A stretch of 64,000 nt of DNA from Actinopolyspora halophila DSM 43834 (GCF_000371785.1 NZ_AQUI01000002.1:1777276-1841275); one strand, 5' to 3'; positions 17,651 through 26,638 are shown, numbered from the stretch's first letter. Program-made: numbers and translations. Notes: generated from the sequence alone by a model not told the origin.

Positions 17651-19050
17651 GCACTTCGGTCTCGACCACGGGTTCGGAGGCGGGCTCCCCCCGCCTCGTC
17701 GTGGCGGCTCCCGGATCGGGTCACGGCAAGACGACCGTGGCCACCGGGCTGCTGGCGGCACTGCGCGGACGAGGCACGGAGGTGGCCGGGTTCAAGGTCG
17801 GCCCCGACTACATCGATCCCGGATATCACACGATCGCTTCGGGCAGTCCCGGACGCAACCTCGACCCGGTGCTGGTCGGTGAGCGGTCGATAGCACCGTT
17901 GTTCGCACACGGTTCGCGCACCGCCGAGCTGTCGGTGGTCGAAGGCGTCATGGGGCTTTTCGACGGCAGGCTCGGTTCGGCCGACGAGGTCCCGCCCTTC
18001 GGATCGACGGCGCACGTCGCCTCCCTGCTGGACGCGCCGGTCGTGCTCGTGGTCGACGCGAAGGGGCAGAGCCACAGCACGGCGGCGTTGCTGCACGGGT
18101 TCCGTTCTTTCCACCCTCAGCTGCAACTGGCCGGGGTGATCTTCAACAGGGTCGGCTCGCAACGGCACGAGCAGGTGTTGCGCGAGGCGGCTCGAGCGGT
18201 CGGCATCAGGGTCCTGGGCGTGCTGGGAAGAGCCGACGACGTCCAGGTGCCCTCCCGCCATCTCGGTCTGGTCACCGCCGCCGAACACGGTCCCGCGGCG
18301 GTGCGAGCCGTCGAGTCCATGGCCGAGGTCGTGGCCGCCGGGGTCGATCTGGACGCGGTGGCGGCGCTTGCCGGAACGGCGCCCGCGTTGTCCGCGAAGC
18401 CGTGGTCCCCGGACGAGGCGATCGGCGACACCGAGGTTTCCCGTGGCGGAGGGGCGCGGATCGCTGTGGCGGGAGGAGCCGCGTTCACCTTCGGCTACAC
18501 CGAACACGTGGAGCTGCTGCGCGCCGCGGGCGCGGAGGTGCTGCCCTTCGACCCGTTGAGCGCGGAGACCCTTCCAGCGGGAACGACGGGGCTGGTGCTG
18601 CCCGGTGGTTTCCCCGAGCAGCACGTCGCCGAGCTGTCCGCCAACGTCGGGCTGCGCGAACACGTCGCCGAACTCGTCGCGAAGGGGGTTCCCGTGCACG
18701 CGGAGTGCGCCGGGCTGCTGTACTTGGCGCGCAGTTTGGACGGGTACCCGTTGTGCGGGGTCGTCGACGTCTCCGCGGAAATGTCGCCGAACCTGACCCT
18801 GGGGTACCGCGCGGCCGTCGCCGCCACCGATTCCGTGCTTTTCCGGGAGGGACAGCGCGTGACGGGGCACGAGTTCCACAGGACCGTGTTGCGTGAGCAG
18901 GACGATTCCGCCCCGGCGTGGTACTGGCGCGCGGAGAATGTGGTGACCGAAGGATTCGTCAGCGGCGGGGTTCACGCCTCCTACCTGCACACGCATCCGG
19001 TGGGGCAGCCCGACTCGGTGTCCCGGTTCGTGCGGGCCTGCGTGACGTAG
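17647..19050 (+). CDS. cobB: Cobyrinate / hydrogenobyrinate a,c-diamide synthase
   Basis: A 467-residue CobB/CbiA amidotransferase. The N-terminal P-loop VAAPGSGHGKTTVATGLL (about residues 19-36) and FKVGPDYIDPGYH form the ATP-dependent synthetase domain. The C-terminal class I-type glutaminase domain has nucleophile Cys in HAECAGLLYLA and GHEFHRT. It converts the a and c carboxylates to amides using glutamine. The GTG start overlaps the cobO stop (GTGA), indicating translational coupling; another GTG lies one codon upstream. A normal full-length protein. Confidence 0.95.
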   Translation: MSTSVSTTGSEAGSPRLVVAAPGSGHGKTTVATGLLAALRGRGTEVAGFKVGPDYIDPGYHTIASGSPGRNLDPVLVGERSIAPLFAHGSRTAELSVVEGVMGLFDGRLGSADEVPPFGSTAHVASLLDAPVVLVVDAKGQSHSTAALLHGFRSFHPQLQLAGVIFNRVGSQRHEQVLREAARAVGIRVLGVLGRADDVQVPSRHLGLVTAAEHGPAAVRAVESMAEVVAAGVDLDAVAALAGTAPALSAKPWSPDEAIGDTEVSRGGGARIAVAGGAAFTFGYTEHVELLRAAGAEVLPFDPLSAETLPAGTTGLVLPGGFPEQHVAELSANVGLREHVAELVAKGVPVHAECAGLLYLARSLDGYPLCGVVDVSAEMSPNLTLGYRAAVAATDSVLFREGQRVTGHEFHRTVLREQDDSAPAWYWRAENVVTEGFVSGGVHASYLHTHPVGQPDSVSRFVRACVT

Positions 19051-19299
19051 CGATCGGAACCACCGGCTCGTGAGCCCGTACGGACGACGATTGTCGGGAC
19101 GTGTTCTCCCGACCACCCGACGCGTCCACCGAACGGCGGATCGTGACGGTACGGTCGAGTGGTCGTCCACTCCGAATCCGTCACGGGAACGGGTGGCGCG
19201 GAGGTGTCACCCACCGGCCGGGACGCTCCAGGGGACGACTCGTGGCACCGGTTCCAGTGGTATTAGTTGCACCGCGAGGCGGGAGAGGAGAGCGATCGC

Positions 19300-21018
19300 A
19301 TGACTCAGGGGACACGTGCCGGGGTGGTCTCGTTCATCGGGGCCGGGCCCGGTGCGGCCGACCTGATGACGCTGCGTGGTGCGCGGCGAATCGCCGAGGC
19401 GGACATCGTGCTCTGGACTCCGAGCCTGGTCTCTCCTGAGTGTGTGCGTGAGCACGTCCGCGGGAACGCGGAGCTGATCGACACCACCGGGTCGAGCTCC
19501 CAAGAGGTGCTGGAGATATGTCGCAGGGCAGAGCGGGAGCGGCTCAGAGTGGCTCGCGTGTACTCGGGAGACGCCGTGCTGTGGAGCGCGGTGCAGCAGC
19601 AGTACGACGCCTGCTCCCGCATGGAGCTCACGGTCGAGGTGGTGCCCGGGGTGGCCGGGCATTCGGCTGCGGCCGCCTCCGTGGGTAGGGAGCTCACCGG
19701 TTCGGCGGAGGAGTACTCCGTTTGGCTGGGGAAACCGGACGGGGACTGGAATTCCCTGCCCGGGACGGGCGACGTACGCGAATTCGCCGAACACGGCGCG
19801 ACGATGGCTTTGTCCGTTTCGGCCTCCCGTGCCGGACAGCTCGTGGAACGACTGCGTGCGGGGGGATACGAGGACGACGTCCCGGTCGTGGTCGCATACA
19901 AGGTCACCTGCCCCGACGAGCTGGTGCTGCGGACGACCCTCGGTGAGGTGGCCGACCTCGTGAAACGGCACCGTCTCTGGCGGCACACCCTGTTCCTCGT
20001 CGGACACGCGTTGCAGCCGACCAGCACGCGTTCCCGCTCGTACGGTTCCGCGGGATCCAGGTGGGGGTCCGGCGGTGGAACGGGTTCTTCGGCGTCCGCG
20101 ACTTCCCGCGGGTACGGGTACGGACGTCGTTTCGCGCGTGGTGAGCAGGGCCGGAACGACTCCTCCGCGGAGCCCCGCCCACGCTCCTCCGGGGCAGGCT
20201 CCGGGGACGACGCCCTGCTGTCCCGGTCGCGTGGTGACGAGCAGCGCGGTGGCTCCCGCGCCGAGGCCGAGGTGGCCTGGTGGGCGGTGCGTGATTGGCA
20301 GCGGAACGCACGGGACGGCATCGTCAGGGCCGATGTTCGGGGGGATCACGGTCGACGGGTGGAGCAGGACGCTCAGGCCCCCGACCTGTTCACCACCTCG
20401 CAGGATCCGGAAGTGCTCGAGGGGCTCCGGACCGCGCGTGCGGGCACGGAGGGGATCGCGCCGGATTCGGAGGGGACAACGGGGGATCTCGTGGATCAGA
20501 CGTCCCTCGTGCAGGTGAGTTCAGTGGACGAGACCGCTTCCGCGGAGCAGAATGCGGAGAAAGAGGTATCCGCCGAAGCCGTCGCGGAGCAGAATGTCGC
20601 TGAGCAGGATCGTGTCGACGGGAGCACCGAGGCCGAGCCGGTCGCGACCGAGGCTCCGCCTTCGGATTCCGCGCTCGATTCGTCGCTCCCCTCCGGTCCG
20701 GACAGCACCACAGTGGACCTCAGCGACGCTGATTCCGGCTCCGCTGACTCCGGCGGGGGAGGCTCGGCGCCCCGGACTTCGGGGCAGCGGAACTCGGGCG
20801 GTTCACGTGCCAGACAACAGTCCTCCACCAAACAGCAGACCTCGAAAACGGGGACCAAGACGGGGGCGGCCAGGTCCTCCGGCAAGTCCTCCGGGACGAA
20901 GACGACGGGCCGGGGCAAAACTCAGCGAAAGACGACGAACACCTCCTCCGACTCGGAGGAGGGTTCCTCGCGGAGTGGACAGTCGTCCCAAGGGTCCACC
21001 TCCGGAAGTTCCGAATAG
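19300..21018 (+). CDS. Divergent CobM/CbiF-like precorrin-4 methyltransferase paralogue with long disordered C-terminal tail
   Basis: A 572-residue protein. Residues 1 to about 245 form a tetrapyrrole methylase domain (FIGAGPGAADLMTLRGA; PVVVAYKVTCPDELVLRTT, which resembles CbiF more than the other CobM here). Expected catalytic-loop motifs are altered: LWTPSLV where canonical has LYAGSLV, and YSGDAVLWSA where canonical has HSGDPSVFSA. Residues about 250-572 are low complexity: Arg/Gly/Ser-rich, then Ala/Glu-rich with AEQN-type repeats, then basic Lys/Thr/Ser, ending acidic. Typical CobM is about 250 residues. The ATG follows GGAGAGGAG. A canonical cobM is present elsewhere, so this copy may be regulatory, specialised or non-catalytic. 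Confidence 0.75.
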   Translation: MTQGTRAGVVSFIGAGPGAADLMTLRGARRIAEADIVLWTPSLVSPECVREHVRGNAELIDTTGSSSQEVLEICRRAERERLRVARVYSGDAVLWSAVQQQYDACSRMELTVEVVPGVAGHSAAAASVGRELTGSAEEYSVWLGKPDGDWNSLPGTGDVREFAEHGATMALSVSASRAGQLVERLRAGGYEDDVPVVVAYKVTCPDELVLRTTLGEVADLVKRHRLWRHTLFLVGHALQPTSTRSRSYGSAGSRWGSGGGTGSSASATSRGYGYGRRFARGEQGRNDSSAEPRPRSSGAGSGDDALLSRSRGDEQRGGSRAEAEVAWWAVRDWQRNARDGIVRADVRGDHGRRVEQDAQAPDLFTTSQDPEVLEGLRTARAGTEGIAPDSEGTTGDLVDQTSLVQVSSVDETASAEQNAEKEVSAEAVAEQNVAEQDRVDGSTEAEPVATEAPPSDSALDSSLPSGPDSTTVDLSDADSGSADSGGGGSAPRTSGQRNSGGSRARQQSSTKQQTSKTGTKTGAARSSGKSSGTKTTGRGKTQRKTTNTSSDSEEGSSRSGQSSQGSTSGSSE

Positions 21019-21241
21019 CGGGACCTGACGCCTCGACCGGCACCGCAATGCCGACAGCACCCGTGTCGCCGGTCGACACCGTCGATCGTGCAGACGGCGC
21101 GGTTCCGTGCTGTGTTGTTTCGCGCTACGGGGGTTTCCCGGAGACCGAAGTGGCGAAGTTCCGACGACCTGAGTTCCGGAGGTCCGCGGAAGCAGGGCCC
21201 CTGCTTTCGGTGACGACGAGCGTTCGGACGGAGAGTGCGAC

Positions 21242-22450
21242 GTGACGGTTACGGTGATCGGAGTCGACGACGGCCCGCTGCCGGAAGGCGCGGCCGAGGT
21301 GCTCAACTCCGCGGAACTGGTCGTGGGATCCCGCGGGCAGCTGCGCGCTCTTGCGCCGGAGGGGACGCGAACCGTCGAACTCGGTTCCTTCGGACCCGCG
21401 TTGAGCGCGCTGTCCGCGCTCGCCGGTGACGAGACCGGAGTGGTGCTCGCTTCCGGCGATCCGGGCTTCTTCGGAGCGGTCCGGGCGCTGCGGGACAAGG
21501 GGCTGCGGTGTGCCGTGCTGCCGGCCCTGTCCAGCGTTCAGCGGCTCATGGCGCGGGTGGGGCGTTCCTGGGACGACGCCACGGTGGTCAGCGCACGCGT
21601 GGGGGGCGCACGCCGCGCGCTCAACGTGTGTCGGGCCCGTTCCGCCGTTGTGGTGCTGACGACATCCGGCGCGGGGCCGGCCCAACTGGGGGCGGGGCTG
21701 CGTGGGTGGCGGCGCACTCTAGTCGTCGGGGAGGACCTCGGCGGAGAGCACGAACGAGTGACGACGGTGGAGCCGGCCGAAGCGGCGGAACGAACCTGGC
21801 TGGAACCCAACGTCGTGTTCTGCGTGACCGATCCCGACGCCGTCCCCGAACGGGGTTGGCACGGTGGTGGTGAACCCGTCCCTCCTCCGGGGTGGGCTCT
21901 TCCGGAGGAGGAGTTCTCCCATCGGGAGGGCACCATAACCGGTTCCGAGGCACGTGCGGTGGCCCTGGCCGGACTGGCGCCACGACCGGGCTGTCTGGTC
22001 TGGGACGTGGGGGCCGGATCGGGATCCGTGGCGGTGGAATGCGCCCGCATGGGGGCCGCCAGTATCGCGGTCGAATCGGACGAGGCCCAGGTCGTTCGCC
22101 TGGTCTCCAACGCGACCGCGCACGGGGTGGACGTTCGCGTGGTGGAGGGAGCGGCTCCTGGTGTGCTGCGCGAGTTGCCCAAACCGGACTCCGTGTTCGT
22201 CGGCACCTCCGATCCGGAAGTGCTCACCGCCTGCGCCCATGTGGGGGCCGAGCGGTTGGTGCTCGCCTCGAACGAGCTAGATCGGGTGGGGGCGAGCAGG
22301 GACGTGCTGCGCAACGCCGGGTACCGGGTGGACGGGGTGCAACTCGCGGCCAATCGGATGTCCGAGCTCGAGGACGGTTCCGCGCGGTTGGCCGCCCGCG
22401 ATCCCGTGGTGCTGCTTCGCGCCTTCCGAACCGCGGACGAGCAGGTGTGA
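21242..22450 (+). CDS. Divergent CbiE-CbiT (CobL-like) precorrin methyltransferase paralogue
   Basis: A 402-residue protein. Residues 1-190 resemble CbiE (SGDPGFFGAVRAL retained) but the N-terminal glycine motif is degraded: VIGVDDGPLP where the canonical copy has VVGIGADGWEG. Residues about 220-400 resemble CbiT with an intact SAM-binding WDVGAGSGSVAVE, while the later motifs read FVGTSDPEV and LASNELD instead of FVGGGVSVP and VNAVTME. Canonical CobL methylates C5 and C15 of precorrin-6B and decarboxylates C12; with a canonical cobL at 38 kb this copy is probably specialised or partly inactive. Start GTG. It is coupled by GTGA overlap to the next gene. Confidence 0.75.
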   Translation: MTVTVIGVDDGPLPEGAAEVLNSAELVVGSRGQLRALAPEGTRTVELGSFGPALSALSALAGDETGVVLASGDPGFFGAVRALRDKGLRCAVLPALSSVQRLMARVGRSWDDATVVSARVGGARRALNVCRARSAVVVLTTSGAGPAQLGAGLRGWRRTLVVGEDLGGEHERVTTVEPAEAAERTWLEPNVVFCVTDPDAVPERGWHGGGEPVPPPGWALPEEEFSHREGTITGSEARAVALAGLAPRPGCLVWDVGAGSGSVAVECARMGAASIAVESDEAQVVRLVSNATAHGVDVRVVEGAAPGVLRELPKPDSVFVGTSDPEVLTACAHVGAERLVLASNELDRVGASRDVLRNAGYRVDGVQLAANRMSELEDGSARLAARDPVVLLRAFRTADEQV

Positions 22451-23172
22451 GCGAACACCGCGCGGTTTCCGGCACGCGAACCGGGCTCCTGACCTGCTCC
22501 GGCAGCCTCGCGGGGCCACGTGCACTGGCGGTCTCGCTCGGCGCGGAGGTCGAGGGTGATCTGGACGGGTGTCTCGCGGCTTTCGCGCGTGGTGTTCCGA
22601 TAGCGGTGCACAACCCGGGTGGTTACGCGGTGGACCGTTGCGTCCGTGCGGGGCCGGTGGGAAGGGTGGAGGACGCCTCGTGGAACGTGGTGATCTCGGA
22701 CCTCTCCGGGGATACCGGAAACGAGCGAACGGTTCGACTCGTTCCCCGTGGGCTCGTGGTCGGGATCGGTGCCTCCAGTGGTGTTGCCACGGACACCGCA
22801 TCGGCCGCGCTGTCCGGTCTGGGCAGGTTGCTCGGACCGAGTCCCCGGGCGGTTCGTGCCGTGGCCACGGTGGATCGCAGGGCGTGCGAGCCCGGTCTGC
22901 GCACGGCGCTGCGGGAGTACTTCCGGGACCGGGGGGTCGACAGCGCTCCGCCGTTGCTGGGGTATGCCTCCGAAGTGCTGTCCTGCGTCACCGTTGCGAG
23001 CCCGAGCGGTTCCGTGCGGAGCGCGCTCGGGACCGCCAGCGTCGCGGAGGCGGCCGCCCTACGGGCCGCTTCCGAGCTCGGCGACGCTCGCCCTCACTTG
23101 GTGTTGCCCAAGACGGTGGTCTCCGGGATGACCTTGGCCGTCGCACGAATCCCCGCTCCGGGCCCCTGCTGA
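22447..23172 (+). CDS. CobE/CbiG-like cobalamin biosynthesis protein
   Basis: A 241-residue protein. The C-terminal half (about 105-240) matches CobE/CbiG-C: VGIGASSGVATDTASAAL, then ATVDRRACEPGL and a SVAEAAALRAA segment. The N-terminal half resembles a shortened CbiG middle/N-terminal region with HNPGGYAVDR. CbiG opens the delta-lactone and releases acetaldehyde in the anaerobic pathway; CobE belongs to aerobic clusters with unclear function. The GTG start overlaps the preceding stop by 4 bases. In a pathway that otherwise uses CobG and CobN, its role is uncertain. Confidence 0.75.
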   Translation: MSEHRAVSGTRTGLLTCSGSLAGPRALAVSLGAEVEGDLDGCLAAFARGVPIAVHNPGGYAVDRCVRAGPVGRVEDASWNVVISDLSGDTGNERTVRLVPRGLVVGIGASSGVATDTASAALSGLGRLLGPSPRAVRAVATVDRRACEPGLRTALREYFRDRGVDSAPPLLGYASEVLSCVTVASPSGSVRSALGTASVAEAAALRAASELGDARPHLVLPKTVVSGMTLAVARIPAPGPC

Positions 23173-23375
23173 GGCGGGGAGCGTTCCTGCCGTTGACCTG
23201 CGGCGATGCCCGAAAACGTGTGTTGGGGATTTCCCGCGCGCTCCGTCTTCCTGTGACATTCTCAACAGTTCCACGTGCAGGGCTCGTGAAATCCTTATTT
23301 CGCCTTACGGAAACCCGTCTGTGCAGGAGGATTCCCGTCAAGTGGGTGCGGCCCGCTGCGCTGGGCAGGTGTGCC

Positions 23376-23389
23376 TAGGGTGGAAGCCA
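23376..23389 (+). promoter_or_regulatory. Leaderless -10 element of the aminotransferase gene
   Basis: TAGGGT (23376-23381) is followed by exactly 7 bases and the ATG. This supports the ATG over an in-frame GTG 18 bases upstream, which would lie before the -10 box. Confidence 0.55.
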
Positions 23390-24489
23390 TGGCACTGGTT
23401 GAACGCTCCCTACTAGGCCCGGGGCCGTCGAACACGTACCCGGAGGCCACCGCGGGGCTGGCTGCCCCACTGCTCGGTCACTTGGACCCCGAGTTCCTGA
23501 CGCTGCTGGACGAGACCGGAGACCGGCTGCGGACCGTTTGGGGGACAGCGAACCCCCGGACACTGCCCCTCTCCGGAACCGGCTCCATCGGTATGGAGGC
23601 GGCTTTCGTCAACTTCGTGCGTCCCGGTGACGTCGTGGTCGTAGCGGTGAACGGTCTGTTCGGCGAGCGCATGTGCGACGTCGCGTCCCGTTACGGCGCC
23701 GAAGTCGTCCGGGTCGACCACGAGTGGGGCGAGCCCGTGGACATCCAGCGGGTGCTCGACGCGCATCCCGACCCCGCGCTGGTCGCGGCCGTCCACGCCG
23801 AAACCTCCACCGGGGTGCGCAGTGACATCGCCGGTCTCGGCGCTGCTCTGCGCGCACGCGGCGAACGCGCTCTGCTGCTCGTCGACTGCGTCACCTCGAT
23901 CGGCGGTGAGCGAGTCGATCTCGACTCCTGCAACGTCGACATCGCCTACGCGGGCACTCAGAAATGCCTTGGAGTGCCGCCGGGACTGGCTCCGTTCACC
24001 GTTTCCGAGCGCGCCTGGGAACGCAGGGTGGAGAAGCCGACCACCTGGTATCTGGACATGGGGCTGATCGGCAACTACGTGAACGGCGGGAGCTCGGGTG
24101 GCCGCGCCTATCACCACACGGCCCCCACGGCCATGGTCGCTTCCCTGCACGCGGCCCTCGGCCGAATCCTGGAGGAGGGCATGCCGGTGGTGACCGAAAG
24201 GCACCGAGCCGCTGGTGAAGCCCTCCAGACGGGGCTGCAGGAAATGGGGCTGAGCCTGTTCGCCGCGGAGGGAAGCAGGCTGCACCAGCTCACGAGCGTG
24301 TGGGTTCCCGATGGCGTGGATTCGGCCGGTGTGCGCAAGCAGCTGTTGAACGACTACGGCATCGAGATCGGTGGCGGTGCGGGCAAGTTCGCCAACAGCG
24401 TGTGGCGGATAGGCCTCATGGGCAACAACGCCCGCCTCGACCGCGTCGAGATGCTCCTGGGCGCGTTGCGCACGGTGCTCGGCCGGTGA
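23389..24489 (+). CDS. Alanine-glyoxylate / serine-pyruvate-type aminotransferase (class V, PLP)
   Basis: A 366-residue fold-type I PLP enzyme. GPGPSNTYPEA at the start and SGTGSIGMEAAF for phosphate binding are typical of the AGXT/serine-pyruvate aminotransferase group. Asp in LLLVDCVTSIGG pairs with the pyridine nitrogen, and Lys in YAGTQKCLGVPPG forms the Schiff base. Likely substrates are alanine, serine or glyoxylate; the sequence alone does not choose. It sits between the first cobalamin block and the second but shows no pathway link. A strong 14-bp hairpin follows its stop. Confidence 0.88.
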   Translation: MALVERSLLGPGPSNTYPEATAGLAAPLLGHLDPEFLTLLDETGDRLRTVWGTANPRTLPLSGTGSIGMEAAFVNFVRPGDVVVVAVNGLFGERMCDVASRYGAEVVRVDHEWGEPVDIQRVLDAHPDPALVAAVHAETSTGVRSDIAGLGAALRARGERALLLVDCVTSIGGERVDLDSCNVDIAYAGTQKCLGVPPGLAPFTVSERAWERRVEKPTTWYLDMGLIGNYVNGGSSGGRAYHHTAPTAMVASLHAALGRILEEGMPVVTERHRAAGEALQTGLQEMGLSLFAAEGSRLHQLTSVWVPDGVDSAGVRKQLLNDYGIEIGGGAGKFANSVWRIGLMGNNARLDRVEMLLGALRTVLGR

Positions 24490-24506
24490 GAAGCATCTGA
24501 CCCCGC

Positions 24507-24549
24507 GGGCCGTGTGCTCGGCCGAAAAAGCGGTGCGAGCACACGGCCC
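24507..24549 (+). terminator. Strong hairpin terminator after the aminotransferase gene
   Basis: GGGCCGTGTGCTCG (24507-24520) and CGAGCACACGGCCC (24536-24549) form a perfect 14-bp stem with a 15-nt loop, starting 18 bases after the stop codon. Confidence 0.7.
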
Positions 24550-24627
24550 GAACGGTTGCGCTCCGTCTTCACGCGGGGCGCCTCGGGACGGCTGAAAAAC
24601 CGGAAGTCGGGAGAGGGCCGCGGGGAC

Positions 24628-24641
24628 TAGGATCGCCACGG
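24628..24641 (+). promoter_or_regulatory. Leaderless -10 element of the GNAT gene
   Basis: TAGGAT (24628-24633) is followed by 7 bases and the GTG start codon; no ribosome binding site is present. Confidence 0.55.
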
Positions 24642-25144
24642 TGGTGCGTGCCGCGACGACGTCCGACCTCCCAACGCTGCAGGCCGTCGAACGAGCTGCG
24701 GGTGAGCCCTTCCGCGAACTGGGCATGGACGCCGTCGCCGATGACGCTCCGCCCGCCCTCCAGGGACTGCGGGAATTCGTCGACGCCGGGCACGCGTGGG
24801 TCATCGACCGAAACGAGCGGGTGGCCGCTTACCTGCTCGCACGGGTCCTGGACGGGTGCGCCCACGTCGAGCAGGTATCGGTCCACCCCCGCCACGCCCA
24901 CCAGCGGCTCGGCGCCGCCCTGGTGGAGCACCTCGCCGCGTGGGCACGTCAACGTGGGCTACCCGCACTCACCCTGACGACTTTCCGCCACGTCGACTGG
25001 AACGGACCGTACTACCTCCGGTGCGGCTTCCGGTGGCTGTCCGACTCCGAGATCACTCCCGGATTGCGGGCCCTCCGCGAGCACGAAGCCGCCCACGGTC
25101 TCGACCGGTGGGCCCGCGGATGTATGCGCCGCGCTCTCAGCTGA
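24641..25144 (+). CDS. GNAT family N-acetyltransferase
   Basis: A 167-residue single-domain acetyltransferase. The core HVEQVSVHPRHAHQRLGAALV provides the acetyl-CoA-binding loop (here R-H-A-H-Q-R-L-G-A instead of the usual Q/RxxGxG/A) and NGPYYLRCGF is the C-terminal motif. Substrate is unknown. The start is fixed by a leaderless promoter arrangement. It precedes the nicT riboswitch on the same strand but has its own promoter. Confidence 0.85.
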   Translation: MVRAATTSDLPTLQAVERAAGEPFRELGMDAVADDAPPALQGLREFVDAGHAWVIDRNERVAAYLLARVLDGCAHVEQVSVHPRHAHQRLGAALVEHLAAWARQRGLPALTLTTFRHVDWNGPYYLRCGFRWLSDSEITPGLRALREHEAAHGLDRWARGCMRRALS

Positions 25145-25239
25145 CGGGAAGGCCGCCGCTGCACGGATCCGGTGTGGTGAGCGTGAGAATCACGCCGGAT
25201 CCTGCGCCGATGCCGGGTCTCCGGTGGGGAAGTTCATCA

Positions 25240-25440
25240 CAATTGACCTCCCGCCCTTGTTCGGGTGAGGATACTCCGCGCCGCACGGCGAGGAACTCGG
25301 TGCGATTCCGAGACGGTCCCGCCACTGTGACCGGGGAGCGGCTCCCAGCAGGCCACGGCTCCGACGAGCTGGAAGGCGGGAGTGACGCGTCGATCCGGAA
25401 GTCAGGAAACTCCCCGCGGCCCGCGTGTCGAACCGCGATG
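25240..25440 (+). promoter_or_regulatory. Cobalamin riboswitch upstream of nicT
   Basis: GAGGAACTCGGTGCGATTCCGA leads to the B12-box core GCCACTG (25321-25327), followed by GACCGGGGAGCGGCTCCC and the 3' element GGAAGTCAGGAAACTCCCC. A TTGACC hexamer near 25243 could be the -35 element. It lies 50-250 nt before the nicT ATG and should repress metal uptake (and possibly the following cysG) when cobalamin is plentiful. Confidence 0.92.
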
Positions 25441-25486
25441 CGCGGAACCGATCCCTCGGGCGAGGAGACCCAGGAGGTCCTCACGC

Positions 25487-26557
25487 ATGACTTCTCCCGG
25501 AACGCCTGTCGCACGACCCCCCGGCCGCCGGGCCATCGGCCAGCGGGGCAAGGTGGCGCTGGTCTTTCTGGCGCTGGCTCTGCTGCACCTGCTGGGCTGG
25601 GGCGGCTACCTGCTCTACCAGAGCTCACCCGGTGCGGCGGGCGGCCTGGCCGCCGCCGGAACTGCTGCCTACGTGCTCGGGCTGCGGCACGGCTTCGACG
25701 CCGATCACGTCGCCGTGATCGACGACGCGACCCGCCTGCTCATGCAACGCGGTAAGCGCCCCGTGTCCACGGGGATGTGGTTCGCCCTGGGGCACTCCAG
25801 CGTGGTGCTGCTGCTCGCCGTGATCGTCGCCTTCGTGGCCGGTGTCACGGCGAAGGGCTGGGCCGAGAGCTTCGGGACACACACCGCGTTGTTGGTGGAC
25901 GTGTTCGTGGTGATCGTGCTGGGGGCGCTCGCGGTGCTCAACGCACTGGTCCTGAAGGACGCGATGCGGTTGTTGCGCAGAGCGCGCACATCCGAGGTCG
26001 ACGACTCCGAGGTCGAGGAGGTCCTCGGCAGGCGTGGTCTGCTGGCCCGGTTGCTGCGTGGCAGGATGCGCGCGTTCATCGGGAGCTCGTGGCACCTTTT
26101 CGTGGTCGGCCTGCTGTTCGGACTCGGAATGCAGACGGCCACCGAGATCACCGTGCTCGCCCTGGTGACGCCCACGGAAGTGCCGACTCTGCCCCTGCTG
26201 AGCCTTCCGCTGCTGTTCGCTGCGGGCATGTGCACCGTGGACAGCGTTGACGGAATGCTGATGTCGCGTGCCTACACCTGGTCACTGGCACGGCCGGTGC
26301 GCAGGCTCCGGGTGAACGTCGCCACGACGGCGTTGACCGTGGGCCTGGCCGCGGTGATCGGAATCGTCGTGCTCGCCGGTGTGCTGGCCGAGCTCGGAGT
26401 GTCGCCGGCTCGGTTCGTCGCGGGTATCGGCGATCACTTCGAGCTTCTCGGGTATCTGACGCTGGCGGCTTTCATGGCAACATGGGGAGGCGCCGCGCTC
26501 TGGTGGAAGCTTTCCGGTACCAGGACACCGCACTCCGCGCGCGCCCGTGCGCGTTGA
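25487..26557 (+). CDS. nicT: Nickel/cobalt transporter (NiCoT family), probably cobalt-specific
   Basis: A 356-residue integral membrane protein with about eight helices. The NiCoT signature RHGFDADHVAVIDDATR in TM2, ALGHSSVV and GLGMQTATEI are all present. These residues bind and select Ni2+/Co2+. The cobalamin riboswitch upstream and the following cysG argue that cobalt for B12 is the physiological cargo. The ATG is preceded by AGGAGG at 8 bases, fixing the start. cysG starts 82 bases downstream, likely on the same transcript. Confidence 0.93.
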   Translation: MTSPGTPVARPPGRRAIGQRGKVALVFLALALLHLLGWGGYLLYQSSPGAAGGLAAAGTAAYVLGLRHGFDADHVAVIDDATRLLMQRGKRPVSTGMWFALGHSSVVLLLAVIVAFVAGVTAKGWAESFGTHTALLVDVFVVIVLGALAVLNALVLKDAMRLLRRARTSEVDDSEVEEVLGRRGLLARLLRGRMRAFIGSSWHLFVVGLLFGLGMQTATEITVLALVTPTEVPTLPLLSLPLLFAAGMCTVDSVDGMLMSRAYTWSLARPVRRLRVNVATTALTVGLAAVIGIVVLAGVLAELGVSPARFVAGIGDHFELLGYLTLAAFMATWGGAALWWKLSGTRTPHSARARAR

Positions 26558-26638
26558 CCGAACGCGAACAGCGACAGCTTTGGACCGCGACCCCGCCGAT
26601 GACGCCGGGGGTGCAGATCGACAGGAACGACTACCCAG

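Noticed and set aside
19051-19299. Possible fourth cobalamin riboswitch before the CobM-like gene
   Set aside because: No GCCACTG B12 box or flanking GxxGGTGTGAATCC-type element could be found on either strand.
21019-21241. Small gene between the two divergent methyltransferase genes
   Set aside because: No frame with a plausible start, ribosome binding site and non-random composition was found.
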